6,943 nt of DNA from JBBRYB01 sp038238115 (GCA_038238115.1 JBBRYB010000128.1:1-6943); one strand, 5' to 3'; numbered from the stretch's first letter, positions 1-5,700 are shown. Notes: generated by a model not told the origin, from the sequence alone. Numbers and translations are program-made.

Positions 1-164
1 AGTGTGAGAGAGTCGCATCCCAGAGGTGCCCTTCCGGGTTGAGGTGTTTGGAACCGTCGCAAGTCCCAAATCTCCCAGCACGCAAGGGCTCCTCGCGCTA
101 CGGCACGCTCAACCAACCTCTCTCATCGGTGGATCGAGGCTAAGGGTGTGGGACCGTGCCGAAC

Positions 165-171
165 AGGAAGG
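165..171 (+). promoter_or_regulatory. Ribosome binding site of the excisionase-like gene
   Basis: AGGAAGG lies 7 nt before the ATG at 179. This is good Shine-Dalgarno spacing and selects that ATG over the longer open frame that starts at 26, whose first 51 codons resemble no protein I recognise. Confidence 0.7.
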
Positions 172-178
172 TGACGTC

Positions 179-382
179 ATGGAGAGCAACGTCGTTCCCA
201 GTAGGTTCGAGCAGTTGTGGTCGATCGATCAGGCGGCCGACTATCTGGCGTTGTCGACCAAGACCCTCTACGGCTGGCGCTGCCGCAAGTACGGCCCGCC
301 GAGCTACCGCCTGGGTAACAAGATCCGCTACCGGCCCGACGAGGTCCGCTCCTGGGTCGATGACCACGTGCTCCTCTCCTAG
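179..382 (+). CDS. Excisionase-like helix-turn-helix DNA-binding protein (MerR/HTH_17 type)
   Basis: This 67-residue protein matches the small HTH_17/excisionase family that accompanies tyrosine integrases in actinomycete integrative elements and phages. Residues 14-31 carry the family pattern (LWSIDQAADYLALSTKTLY: a 'ls..eaA.yLgvs..Tly.W' helix-turn-helix). It continues with the wing signature (GPPSYRLGNKIRYRPDEV) and a Trp-Val-Asp near the end. In the family such proteins bind attachment-site DNA and steer recombination toward excision, or act as small regulators. Start 179 is chosen from the ribosome binding site. The next gene, an integrase fragment, begins 8 nt after the stop, the usual xis-int arrangement. 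The partner integrase is truncated, so excision by this pair is probably lost. The gene itself looks intact. The family call is firm; a role in excision rather than transcription is inferred from context. Confidence 0.85.
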   Translation: MESNVVPSRFEQLWSIDQAADYLALSTKTLYGWRCRKYGPPSYRLGNKIRYRPDEVRSWVDDHVLLS

Positions 383-390
383 GTCCGGCC

Positions 391-930
391 GTGGGGCGTT
401 CTCCGCTGGCGATCGGGACGTGGGGGCTGGTCCGCACGTACTCGGTCGGCCACGACGACAAGGGCAAGCCGAAGCGACACAAGGCGGTTGCCGACTACCA
501 CGACTTCGACGGTGTCGTGCGCCGGGTCCAGGCCAGCGGCCGGTCAGTCACGCAGGCCACCCAGAACCTCCGGGCGAAGCTGCAGAACCGGACGCTGGCG
601 AGGCGGCACGGCGACCTGACGATGATGACCCGGTTCTCGGCCGCGGCGGACCTGTGGCTGTCGAAGCTCGACGACATGGTGCTCGACGGTCGGCGGTCAC
701 CAGGCACGGTCGAGACCTACCGGCGTCAGCTGAAGAACCACATCCTGCCGGCGCTCGGTGAACCGTTTTGTCTGGTCGGCGCCGCCGATTCGCACCGCGA
801 GGTCTGGGATGCCTGTCCGGTCCACCAGATCGTCGCCCGTGTGGCCACCTCTGAGCCCCCACCGTTCCAGCTCGAGCGGCGCGCCCGTCACGAAGGTGAG
901 AAAGACACCAGAGTGCCACCACCCCGGTAG
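391..930 (+). pseudogene. Tyrosine site-specific integrase, N-terminal fragment fused to unrelated sequence
   Basis: The frame starts at GTG 391 and is open for 179 codons, but only the first ~124 (to about 762) look like an integrase. Residues 6-50 resemble the N-terminal arm-binding region of actinomycete phage/AICE integrases (PLAIGTWG, TYSVG, then DFDGVVRRVQASGRS). Residues 80-124 are the start of the SAM-like core-binding domain, with the recognisable stretch GRRSPGTVETYRRQL then HILPALGE. Beyond Glu124 similarity stops abruptly, and the catalytic domain with its R...H-x-x-R...Y residues is absent in all frames downstream. Intact relatives are about 380-460 residues. The last ~55 codons therefore read through foreign DNA and are not a real domain. 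The gene sits 8 nt after the excisionase-like gene, so this is the stump of an integrative element. It cannot be a working recombinase. Confidence 0.82.
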
Positions 931-956
931 CCGATCGACCTGCGGGACTTGTCGTG
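763..956. other. Unassigned segment joined to the integrase stump
   Basis: About 194 bases lie between the last integrase-like codon and the end of the channel gene. No frame on either strand gives a domain I recognise. The minus strand is open across it and the plus strand carries the read-through tail of the integrase frame, but both look like GC-driven openness. I see no clear terminal inverted repeat, tRNA or terminator. The abrupt change at about 763 suggests a recombination or insertion boundary, possibly the end of a lost or unidentified mobile element. Confidence 0.4.
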
Positions 957-1574
957 TCAGTCCGGGGAGGCGGGTCGTGGGGATGGGCCGAGGAGGAACA
1001 GTAGGGCAAGGAGGGCGGTGGCGGCCAGGGTGAGCCAGGGTTGGATGAAGGCGAGCAGGGTGGCGGCGAGGTAGCCGCCGAGGCCGATTAGGTAGCGGAT
1101 GTCGACGTCGCGGCGGAACCGGGGGTCGATGCCGTCGACGAGCAGGCCGCTGCGTACGGTGTGTCGCCAGATGAGGTTGAATGCCACAGCGCAGCCGGTC
1201 AGGGTGGCGCCGTAGAGCAGCATTGCGGTGCGGGCGTCGGCGCCGCTGGTCGGCTCGGCGACCAGGCGAGTGGGTAGCGGCAGGAAGGCCGCGAAGCCGA
1301 GTAGCAGCAGGTTGGTCAGTAGCAGCAACTGGTCGACGCGGGCGACGATGCGGAACAGGGCGTGGTGATTGGCCCACATGATCCCGATCTGCAGGAAGCT
1401 GGCGGCGTAGGCGACGATCTCCAAGGTGGCGTCCCCGAGCGCGGCGGCGAGGCTTTGGCCGGGCTGCTGGTCGACGCGGACGTCGAGGATCAGCAGGGTG
1501 ATCGCGATGGCCAGAACACCGTCGCTGAACGCCTCCAGTCGGGCGGAGTCGCCGCGGTCGGCGTTGCCGCCCAC
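957..1574 (-). CDS. TMEM175 family (DUF1211) potassium channel-like membrane protein
   Basis: With GTG 1574 as start the protein has 205 residues, the usual size of bacterial TMEM175 proteins. The diagnostic signature near the N-terminus is present: RLEAFSDGVLAIAITLLIL, i.e. R-x3-FSDGV-x-AIA-x-TLL in the first membrane helix, where the family's FSD motif supports the pore. Five more hydrophobic segments follow: one ending in WANHHALF (the conserved W-x2-H-x3-F region), then LLLLTNLLLLGFAAFL, MLLYGATLTGCAVAFNL, YLIGLGGYLAATLLAFI and LTLAATALLALLFLLG. That makes six transmembrane helices in all. Characterised bacterial members are leak-type K+ channels; transport by this one is inferred. It lies last in a three-gene minus-strand run, just after the CDGSH/globin gene. 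The start is uncertain: the preceding gene's stop overlaps an ATG (ATGA at 1639-1636), but in a different frame, and GTG 1574 has no good ribosome binding site. Confidence 0.82.
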   Translation of the reverse strand: MGGNADRGDSARLEAFSDGVLAIAITLLILDVRVDQQPGQSLAAALGDATLEIVAYAASFLQIGIMWANHHALFRIVARVDQLLLLTNLLLLGFAAFLPLPTRLVAEPTSGADARTAMLLYGATLTGCAVAFNLIWRHTVRSGLLVDGIDPRFRRDVDIRYLIGLGGYLAATLLAFIQPWLTLAATALLALLFLLGPSPRPASPD

Positions 1575-1635
1575 CAGCCGCGCGCCGGTCGCCGGTTCGG
1601 CTCCGCCGGTCCCGCTTCGGACCCGTGGGGCGGGG

Positions 1636-3465
1636 TCATGCGGTGGTACCTGTGTCCATCCACCGCCGGAACGTGTCGATCTTCTCCGGCGGCCAGGCGC
1701 CGTCACACGGCATAGTTCCGGCTTCGACCCGGCTGAGGATGGCCTGGGCGTGTGCGCGGACGTCGTCGTAGGACCACAGGTCGAAGGCGAAGGTCATCGA
1801 CTGCCGGTCGCGGGAGCGGAACAGCGGCTTGATGTGTTTCTCGAACCGGACAGGTTCGTCGGCGGCCGGCAGCACGACCGGTGCCTCATCCTCCTCGTCG
1901 GGGGCCAGCGCGGAGATCCGGCTGCCGGGTGGCCCGGCGGCGGTTGCCCAGTCCCAGCGCGGCATCGGCATGTGCTGGGGCGGGCGGGAAGTGCTCTGGG
2001 AGTTTTCGACCGCCAGCCGCGAGCCCCACTCCAGGTAGGAGCTGAACGCGGAACGAAACTCCGGGTCGTTGGGAAGCCCCGCTTCCTGTGAGGACTGGAT
2101 CATCAGCGTGACCCAGCGGGCCCGCCACTCGTCGGTCAGGCACTTGCCGACGTGCTCGGCGATCATCCGCGGATAGCCGCCGTACTCCTCGCTGTAACAG
2201 CGGGGGCCACCAAACACCTCACCTAGCCACTTGGCGACCCGCTGCGGATGGTCGGCGGACATGTTCGCGAAGATCGGGGCGAGCATCGGGTCGGCCGGGA
2301 CGTACTTCTCGTAGAACAGCCGGGTCATCCGGGTTAGCGCCGGTAGCCCGCCGCACCACTCGAAGATGGACAGCGTCCGGTCCGGGTCGGGCACCGGGTC
2401 GGCGAACTTGACGAAGTAGTGCATGCCGGAGCAGAACGGCTTGTTCTGTGAATGCCCGCACCGGCACAGCGCGTAATGCTCACGGGACGCGCCGGCGTTG
2501 CGGGGCATGTCGCCGCCATCGCCGTCGAGGAGCGCGATCCCGCCGATGATCCGGTACGGCCCGTCCCTGGCCACCTCGATCGCCGGCTCGCGCTGGCCGG
2601 CGTAGTCGACCTGCTCGCGGGCCTCCACGGTGTCCATCGCATAGCTCAGCGCCCCCGACGGGCAGTCCCGCACCGCCCGCACGATTTCATCCAGCCGTCC
2701 CCCGCTGGGGGTGACGAACGGCTCCTCACCCAGATGGAACACCGACGCGAGCCGGTCGGTGCACCGACCAGAGTGCTGGCAGGTGCCACGGTTGTCCAGC
2801 ACCGTCACCGACTGCCCGACATAGCTGTCGCGGCGGTCGGCCACCCGGTTCGGGTTCTTGGCGGTGGTGAACCCGATCCGGTGACACGCGCCGTCGCAGG
2901 TCGGTTTGATCGCAGACTCCCCGCACCGGCACAGCGCCATCAGCGGCCGGACCGGGATCGGCACGCCGAGATGGTCGTACAGGCGGTTGGGGTTGGTCAC
3001 CAGATACGGCCCTTCCGGCACGGCCTGGACCTGTCGGCTCAGCTCCGACTGCAGGGCCACCAGTTCCGCGACCCAGGCCGCCTTCGCCGACTCCTCAACC
3101 AACCCGAGCGCAAGGTCCTGCAGGGACGCGGCTGCCTCGCCAAGGCCAGGAACGTCGAGGCGCCGGCAGCGAAGCTCGGTGGCGCCTCGGGCCAGCTCCC
3201 ACAACCGCCCGTCCAGCTGCCCAGGCAAGTCCGGATCCTCGGGTCCGACCGGCACCGAGCCGGGCAACAGCTCCGCCTCGGCATCTCGGCCCACGCCGTC
3301 TCCAGCGTGCGCCGACCCCGTCGCCTGCCGCAGAGGGCTTACGACGCTGGCGCGCAGCCGCGCGCCAACCGACCAGGAGGCATCGTCGCCGACGCGGTCC
3401 AAAACAGCGATGAGGTCGTTGGTGCGGTCGAGTAGCCACCGCACCGTGCCGTCGAAATCGGTCAT
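1636..3465 (-). CDS. Multidomain iron protein: CDGSH, divergent 4Fe-4S, CDGSH, truncated haemoglobin
   Basis: This is a 609-residue soluble protein without signal peptide. Residues 1-145 are helical and unassigned. Residues 174-200 form a CDGSH-type iron-sulfur domain with Cys179, Cys181 and Cys190, but the usual ligand His is Cys194 followed by His195 (CDGACH). Residues 213-275 match the divergent mono-cluster ferredoxin family (Fer4_19): C229-Q-H-S-G-R-C235, then C268-P-S-G-A-L. Residues 330-355 form a second CDGSH domain with canonical spacing, Cys334, Cys336, Cys345 and His349 (CSGMH). Residues ~366-490 resemble a group II-like truncated haemoglobin: LFYEKYV with Tyr385 as likely B10, EVFGGPRCY, and His438 as likely proximal haem ligand. 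Residues 538-606 are a C-terminal domain (IKPLF, DRQSM, FAFDLWSY, MPCDGAWP) that I recognise from other actinomycete proteins but cannot name. The start follows an excellent ribosome binding site. The protein probably moves electrons between Fe-S clusters and a haem handling O2 or NO; substrate and reaction are unknown. It sits 82 nt after the ABM gene on the same strand. Confidence 0.85.
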   Translation of the reverse strand: MTDFDGTVRWLLDRTNDLIAVLDRVGDDASWSVGARLRASVVSPLRQATGSAHAGDGVGRDAEAELLPGSVPVGPEDPDLPGQLDGRLWELARGATELRCRRLDVPGLGEAAASLQDLALGLVEESAKAAWVAELVALQSELSRQVQAVPEGPYLVTNPNRLYDHLGVPIPVRPLMALCRCGESAIKPTCDGACHRIGFTTAKNPNRVADRRDSYVGQSVTVLDNRGTCQHSGRCTDRLASVFHLGEEPFVTPSGGRLDEIVRAVRDCPSGALSYAMDTVEAREQVDYAGQREPAIEVARDGPYRIIGGIALLDGDGGDMPRNAGASREHYALCRCGHSQNKPFCSGMHYFVKFADPVPDPDRTLSIFEWCGGLPALTRMTRLFYEKYVPADPMLAPIFANMSADHPQRVAKWLGEVFGGPRCYSEEYGGYPRMIAEHVGKCLTDEWRARWVTLMIQSSQEAGLPNDPEFRSAFSSYLEWGSRLAVENSQSTSRPPQHMPMPRWDWATAAGPPGSRISALAPDEEDEAPVVLPAADEPVRFEKHIKPLFRSRDRQSMTFAFDLWSYDDVRAHAQAILSRVEAGTMPCDGAWPPEKIDTFRRWMDTGTTA

Positions 3466-3468
3466 GAG

Positions 3469-3478
3469 TTCCTCCTCC
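3469..3478 (-). promoter_or_regulatory. Strong ribosome binding site of the multidomain iron protein
   Basis: Read on the minus strand, GGAGGAGGAA stands just before CTC-ATG at 3465. It is by far the strongest Shine-Dalgarno sequence in the window and fixes the start codon. It suggests this gene is translated well independently of its upstream neighbour. Confidence 0.8.
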
Positions 3479-3547
3479 GCAGTTGAAGTTCTTCAGCGCG
3501 GACCCAGGCCGGTAGTCGGCCAGAGCGAGCGCGGGTCGAGGCCCAGG

Positions 3548-3850
3548 TCACTGTGCCGTGGCCGCGGAACGGACCTGGTAGTGCTTCATCTCCTGGATCT
3601 GGTCGAAGAAGGGCCGGACGGCGGCGAAGAACTCATCGAACTGGGGGCTGGGCCGGAAGCCCTGCTGGTGGCCCTCGACCGAGTCCCACTCGATGCGCAC
3701 CACGAAGTGCTCCGCTCCACAACCCCCCGCGTCACCTCGTACGCACGCAGTGCGGATCGGTGTCCATGATTCGACCGCCCGGTGATAGGCCGCCTCACGC
3801 TCTTCCGCGCGTGCCGGCGGCACCGTGTAGCGGATGAACTCGATGATCAT
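3548..3850 (-). CDS. ABM-domain (antibiotic biosynthesis monooxygenase-like) protein with a scrambled middle
   Basis: From ATG 3850 the frame gives 100 residues, normal for a stand-alone ABM (dimeric alpha/beta barrel) protein. The N-terminus (MIIEFIRYTVPPARAEER) and C-terminal half (HFVVRIEWDSVEGH, GFRPSPQFDEFF, PFFDQIQEMKHYQV) match the family well. ABM proteins act as cofactor-free quinol or polyketide oxygenases, or as haem-degrading enzymes; which applies here is not visible. Residues ~28-46 do not match. In the other two minus-strand frames the expected residues appear in order: MDTDPHCVR, then YEVTRGVVE, then EHFVVR. Adding one base at each of about 3772, 3742 and 3714 would give a continuous typical sequence, so three single-base losses cancel. 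The frame stays open but its middle is garbled. It could be damaged, mis-sequenced, or still partly functional. The start lies 57 nt from the divergent tetR start, behind a shared operator. Confidence 0.75.
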   Translation of the reverse strand: MIIEFIRYTVPPARAEEREAAYHRAVESWTPIRTACVRGDAGGCGAEHFVVRIEWDSVEGHQQGFRPSPQFDEFFAAVRPFFDQIQEMKHYQVRSAATAQ

Positions 3851-3886
3851 GCGCCGCCCCACCCTTCGCGTCGGCAAGTAAACAAT

Positions 3887-3906
3887 ACAATACTGTACCG
3901 TATTGT
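3887..3906. promoter_or_regulatory. Probable TetR operator (20-bp palindrome) between divergent genes
   Basis: ACAATACTGTACCGTATTGT is an inverted repeat with 9 of 10 positions matching between half-sites (ACAATAC-N-GT). A further direct copy of ACAATAC lies at 3882-3888. Size, symmetry and position between tetR and the ABM gene are typical of a TetR-family autoregulatory operator. It ends one base before the tetR ATG (3908), so a bound repressor would cover the tetR start as well as the minus-strand promoter. Binding by this TetR is inferred from adjacency. Confidence 0.78.
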
Positions 3907-3919
3907 CATGGTGGATCAA
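3892..3919 (-). promoter_or_regulatory. Candidate promoter for the ABM / iron-protein / channel genes
   Basis: On the minus strand TTGATC (3919-3914) and TACAGT (3897-3892) are separated by 16 bases, a plausible sigma-70-type -35/-10 pair. The -10 lies inside the palindrome, so repressor binding would block it. Transcription would start about 35 nt before the ABM start codon. The match to consensus is moderate and AT-rich islands are rare here, which supports it. Confidence 0.45.
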
Positions 3920-4528
3920 GCGTCAACAGCCGAGCCCCGGCGAGGGCGAACCCGCAACATCGACATCGACGCCCGTGTGCTGGCCGCAGCGAACAGGCAG
4001 CTGTCCACCCACGGCTATGAGGCGATGTCGCTGACTGCCGTCGCGCACGAGGCACATACCACCCGGCAGGCCCTCTACCGCCGTTGGCCCACCAAGGCCA
4101 GCCTGGCCGCCGCCGCCCTACACGCCGCCGAGGACACCGGTCCCGACGGACCTTCCGAGGACCCGTTGGCCGACCTCGCAGCCGAGCTCGCCAACTTCCA
4201 GCGCGGCGTCTCCCGGCCAAGACGACTCTCCCTGGTCGGCACCATGCTGCAGGACAGCACCGCCCCCGAGGTGCTCACTCGCTACCGGGCTCAGGTCATC
4301 GCCCCACGCCGGGGTCGCATCCGCGCCATCCTTGAACGAGCGCAACGGCTCGGCCTGATCGACCCCGACGCAGACCTCGACGTGGCCGTCACGCTGTGCA
4401 CCGGCTCCTGGTACGCCAGGGCGCTCGCCGAGCCGATGCCACCCCCAAACTGGCCAACCCGCACCGCGGCACTGGTCTGGCGCGCTGTCGGGGGCACACT
4501 CCCCGGAACATCGACGCGCAGCCCCTAG
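3908..4528 (+). CDS. TetR/AcrR family transcriptional repressor
   Basis: From ATG 3908 the protein has 206 residues, typical for TetR. Residues ~18-62 are the N-terminal DNA-binding domain: IDARVLAAANRQLSTHGYE, then MSLTAVAHEAHTTRQALYRR with the family's T-x2-x-[LV]-Y-x-[RH]-[WF] recognition-helix end (ALYRRWPTKASL). The rest is a helical ligand-binding and dimerisation domain of the kind ending in a conserved Trp-rich stretch (GSWYARAL, then LVWRAVGG); its ligand cannot be read from sequence. An open extension upstream to 3782 overlaps the ABM gene and is rejected. No Shine-Dalgarno exists before ATG 3908, since the operator fills that space, so the mRNA may be leaderless, common in actinomycetes. 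A divergent position and shared palindrome point to repression of itself and of the minus-strand cassette. The gene shows no damage. Confidence 0.9.
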   Translation: MVDQASTAEPRRGRTRNIDIDARVLAAANRQLSTHGYEAMSLTAVAHEAHTTRQALYRRWPTKASLAAAALHAAEDTGPDGPSEDPLADLAAELANFQRGVSRPRRLSLVGTMLQDSTAPEVLTRYRAQVIAPRRGRIRAILERAQRLGLIDPDADLDVAVTLCTGSWYARALAEPMPPPNWPTRTAALVWRAVGGTLPGTSTRSP

Positions 4529-4772
4529 CCGTCCCGGTGACCGATCCGTATACGGCGACCAGCATTGGCATCTTGCCTCGGTCCTGGCCCTTCGCCGTAT
4601 GCAGTTCCGCTTACGGTTCATGGTCGTCGTCGATCTGCGCAATTGTTCGGTCAGGCCCCATCGAATGGCTCTGAGCTTCGCGACGGGTCTAGCAGTGCAC
4701 GAGCAACTTGCGGGCAGTTCACTGGCCGACGGTACAGACGATGACGGAAGGCAACACGATGGCAGACGTGAT
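4529..4772. other. Intergenic region between tetR and the hydrolase remnant
   Basis: These 244 bases hold no gene I can support. Short frames exist on both strands, but none resembles a protein. A perfect 10-bp palindrome, CCGTATACGG, lies at 4546-4555; its role is unknown and it does not match the tetR operator half-site. I found no convincing terminator with a T-tract after tetR. Confidence 0.5.
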
Positions 4773-5309
4773 ATGAAAACGATCGACGCCGGCGGCGTCA
4801 CACTCGGGGTCGAGCACTTCGGCGACGCGGCGGCGCCGCTGGTTCTGCTCGTGGGCGGAACCACCATACTCTCGTGGCCAAGCGCGCTCTGCGCTGCTCT
4901 CGCCCGGCGGTGGGCGCCATGTCGTGCGATATGACCTGCGCGATTCGGGGGTGTCGACCACCGTCGATCCCGAGTCTCCGGCCTACACGCTGCGCGATCT
5001 GGCAGCAGACGCCGCGTCGTTCGCCCACGAAGTCGATTCCAGGCCGGCGCACGTGGCGGGCATCGGTGTTGACGGGATGGTCGCCCAGGTCGCCGCTCTC
5101 GACCACGCCAGCGCTTTCAGCGCACCCACCCTCGTCGGGACAAGCCCCGTCGCTCCTGGCCCAGTCGACGACGACCTGCCTGACCATGACAGGGCGACCA
5201 TGGACCGGCTGTTAACGCGCTCGATGCCGGACTGGTCCGATCGCGCCAGCGTGGCGGAGTTCGCTGCCGCCGGCGCCGAGAGCCTCGGCGACGACCCCGC
5301 CGCCGCGAG
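4773..5309 (+). pseudogene. Alpha/beta-fold hydrolase, frameshifted and truncated
   Basis: ATG 4773 opens MKTIDAGGVTLGVEHFGDAA, followed by PLVLLVGG at the oxyanion strand, the usual start of an alpha/beta hydrolase. At codon 45 (about 4908) the matching sequence moves to the next frame (GGRHVVRYDLRDSGVS, the conserved 'RYD.RD.G.S' block), consistent with one extra base or two missing ones. The continuation gives YTLRDLAADAASFAHEV, then HVAGIGVDGMVAQVAALDH. The last block should hold the nucleophile elbow G-x-S-x-G, but the Ser codon is GGT (5065-5067) and the following Gly is Asp. The cap-domain start (LVGTSPVAPGP, MPDWSDRASVAEF) is visible. After about 5309 the remaining half, with the expected catalytic Asp and His, is missing. 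Intact relatives run about 270-300 residues. Frameshift, loss of nucleophile and truncation make it non-functional. Confidence 0.85.
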
Positions 5310-5310
5310 T

Positions 5311-5396
5311 GAGCCGCCAGCCCGAAGACCATCCGAGCCGCCCTCGAACTCGGTGAGCCGGCCCGGTTCTTCGACTTCACCCTCCCCAGCGACTGA
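5311..5396 (+). pseudogene. Unidentified C-terminal gene remnant
   Basis: After the hydrolase similarity ends, a different frame reads KTIRAALELGEPARFFDFTL and two more residues before TGA at 5394-5396. Its composition is protein-like, not the Pro/Arg/Ser-rich shadow typical of the other frames here. It could be the end of a second gene joined to the hydrolase by deletion, or the hydrolase's own end after another indel. I do not recognise the family. Confidence 0.25.
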
Positions 5397-5454
5397 CCAC
5401 CGCCGACACCGGCCAGCCCCTTCCGCGGGCTTGTAGTAACACGACCCCAACGCG

Positions 5455-5700
5455 CCTATTCTGCGTTTCCGCAGTGATGATGGCGGGGCTGCCTTGGTCC
5501 TTGGGATCGTGGCGGAAGTCCCCGGCCGGTTGACTCTCGTTTCCGCCGGCTTCGTGCCTTTGACCTGAACTGTCGCCGGCCGGGGGCGCACGCACCGGCC
5601 GGACGGAGCGTGACCTGATAGGAGCTTGGCCGCGCCTCGTCACTGTGCTGTCCGCCCGACCGGCGGTGTGTGCCCCGTCCATCGGATCGAGAGAGCGGAG
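5455..5700 (+). ncRNA. Candidate bridge-RNA region of the IS110 element
   Basis: IS110-group elements carry, upstream of the recombinase, a structured bridge RNA whose two loops pair with target and donor DNA. This non-coding stretch has matching structure. There is a perfect CTGCG-TTTC-CGCAG hairpin at 5461-5474. A 7-bp stem, GGCGGAA (5511-5517) with TTCCGCC (5541-5547), encloses a 23-nt loop. An 8-bp stem of CCGGCCGG (5576-5583) with CCGGCCGG (5595-5602) has an 11-nt loop. The segment TGACCTGATAGGAG (5611-5624) resembles the element's right end, as a donor-pairing guide would. Exact ends are unknown, and the identification rests on position and folding read by eye. Confidence 0.4.
5697..5700 (+). 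promoter_or_regulatory. Ribosome binding site of the IS110 transposase
   Basis: GGAG (in GAGAGCGGAG) lies 7 nt before ATG 5708. It selects this ATG over the in-frame upstream one at 5645, because the family's conserved N-terminus starts shortly after 5708. Confidence 0.6.

Noticed and set aside
26..178. N-terminal extension of the excisionase-like gene
   Set aside because: No similarity to the family and no ribosome binding site at 26, whereas ATG 179 has AGGAAGG at ideal spacing.
697..1377. Minus-strand open frame of 226 codons
   Set aside because: The 3' half overlaps the channel gene in another frame and is Arg/Pro/His-rich. The part at 763-930 looked slightly protein-like, but I could not assign it.
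2452..3435. Long plus-strand open frame (327 codons) opposite the iron-protein gene
   Set aside because: Arg/Pro/Gly/His-rich translation with no domain. It is the antisense of a gene with clear Fe-S and globin motifs and a strong ribosome binding site.
2906..3769. Plus-strand open frame of 287 codons across the iron-protein and ABM genes
   Set aside because: Ser/Arg-rich shadow spanning two real antisense genes; openness is explained by high GC.
4489..4505. Hairpin CGGGG-loop-CCCCG at the end of tetR as a terminator
   Set aside because: It has only five base pairs, lies inside the coding sequence and has no T-tract; such stems are frequent at this GC content.
4546..4555. Perfect palindrome CCGTATACGG as a second TetR operator
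   Set aside because: Only 10 bp and it lacks the ACAATAC half-site of the divergent operator; possibly chance.
4118..4867. Minus-strand open frame of 249 codons opposite tetR
   Set aside because: No family resemblance, and it overlaps the intact TetR DNA-binding and ligand domains on the other strand.
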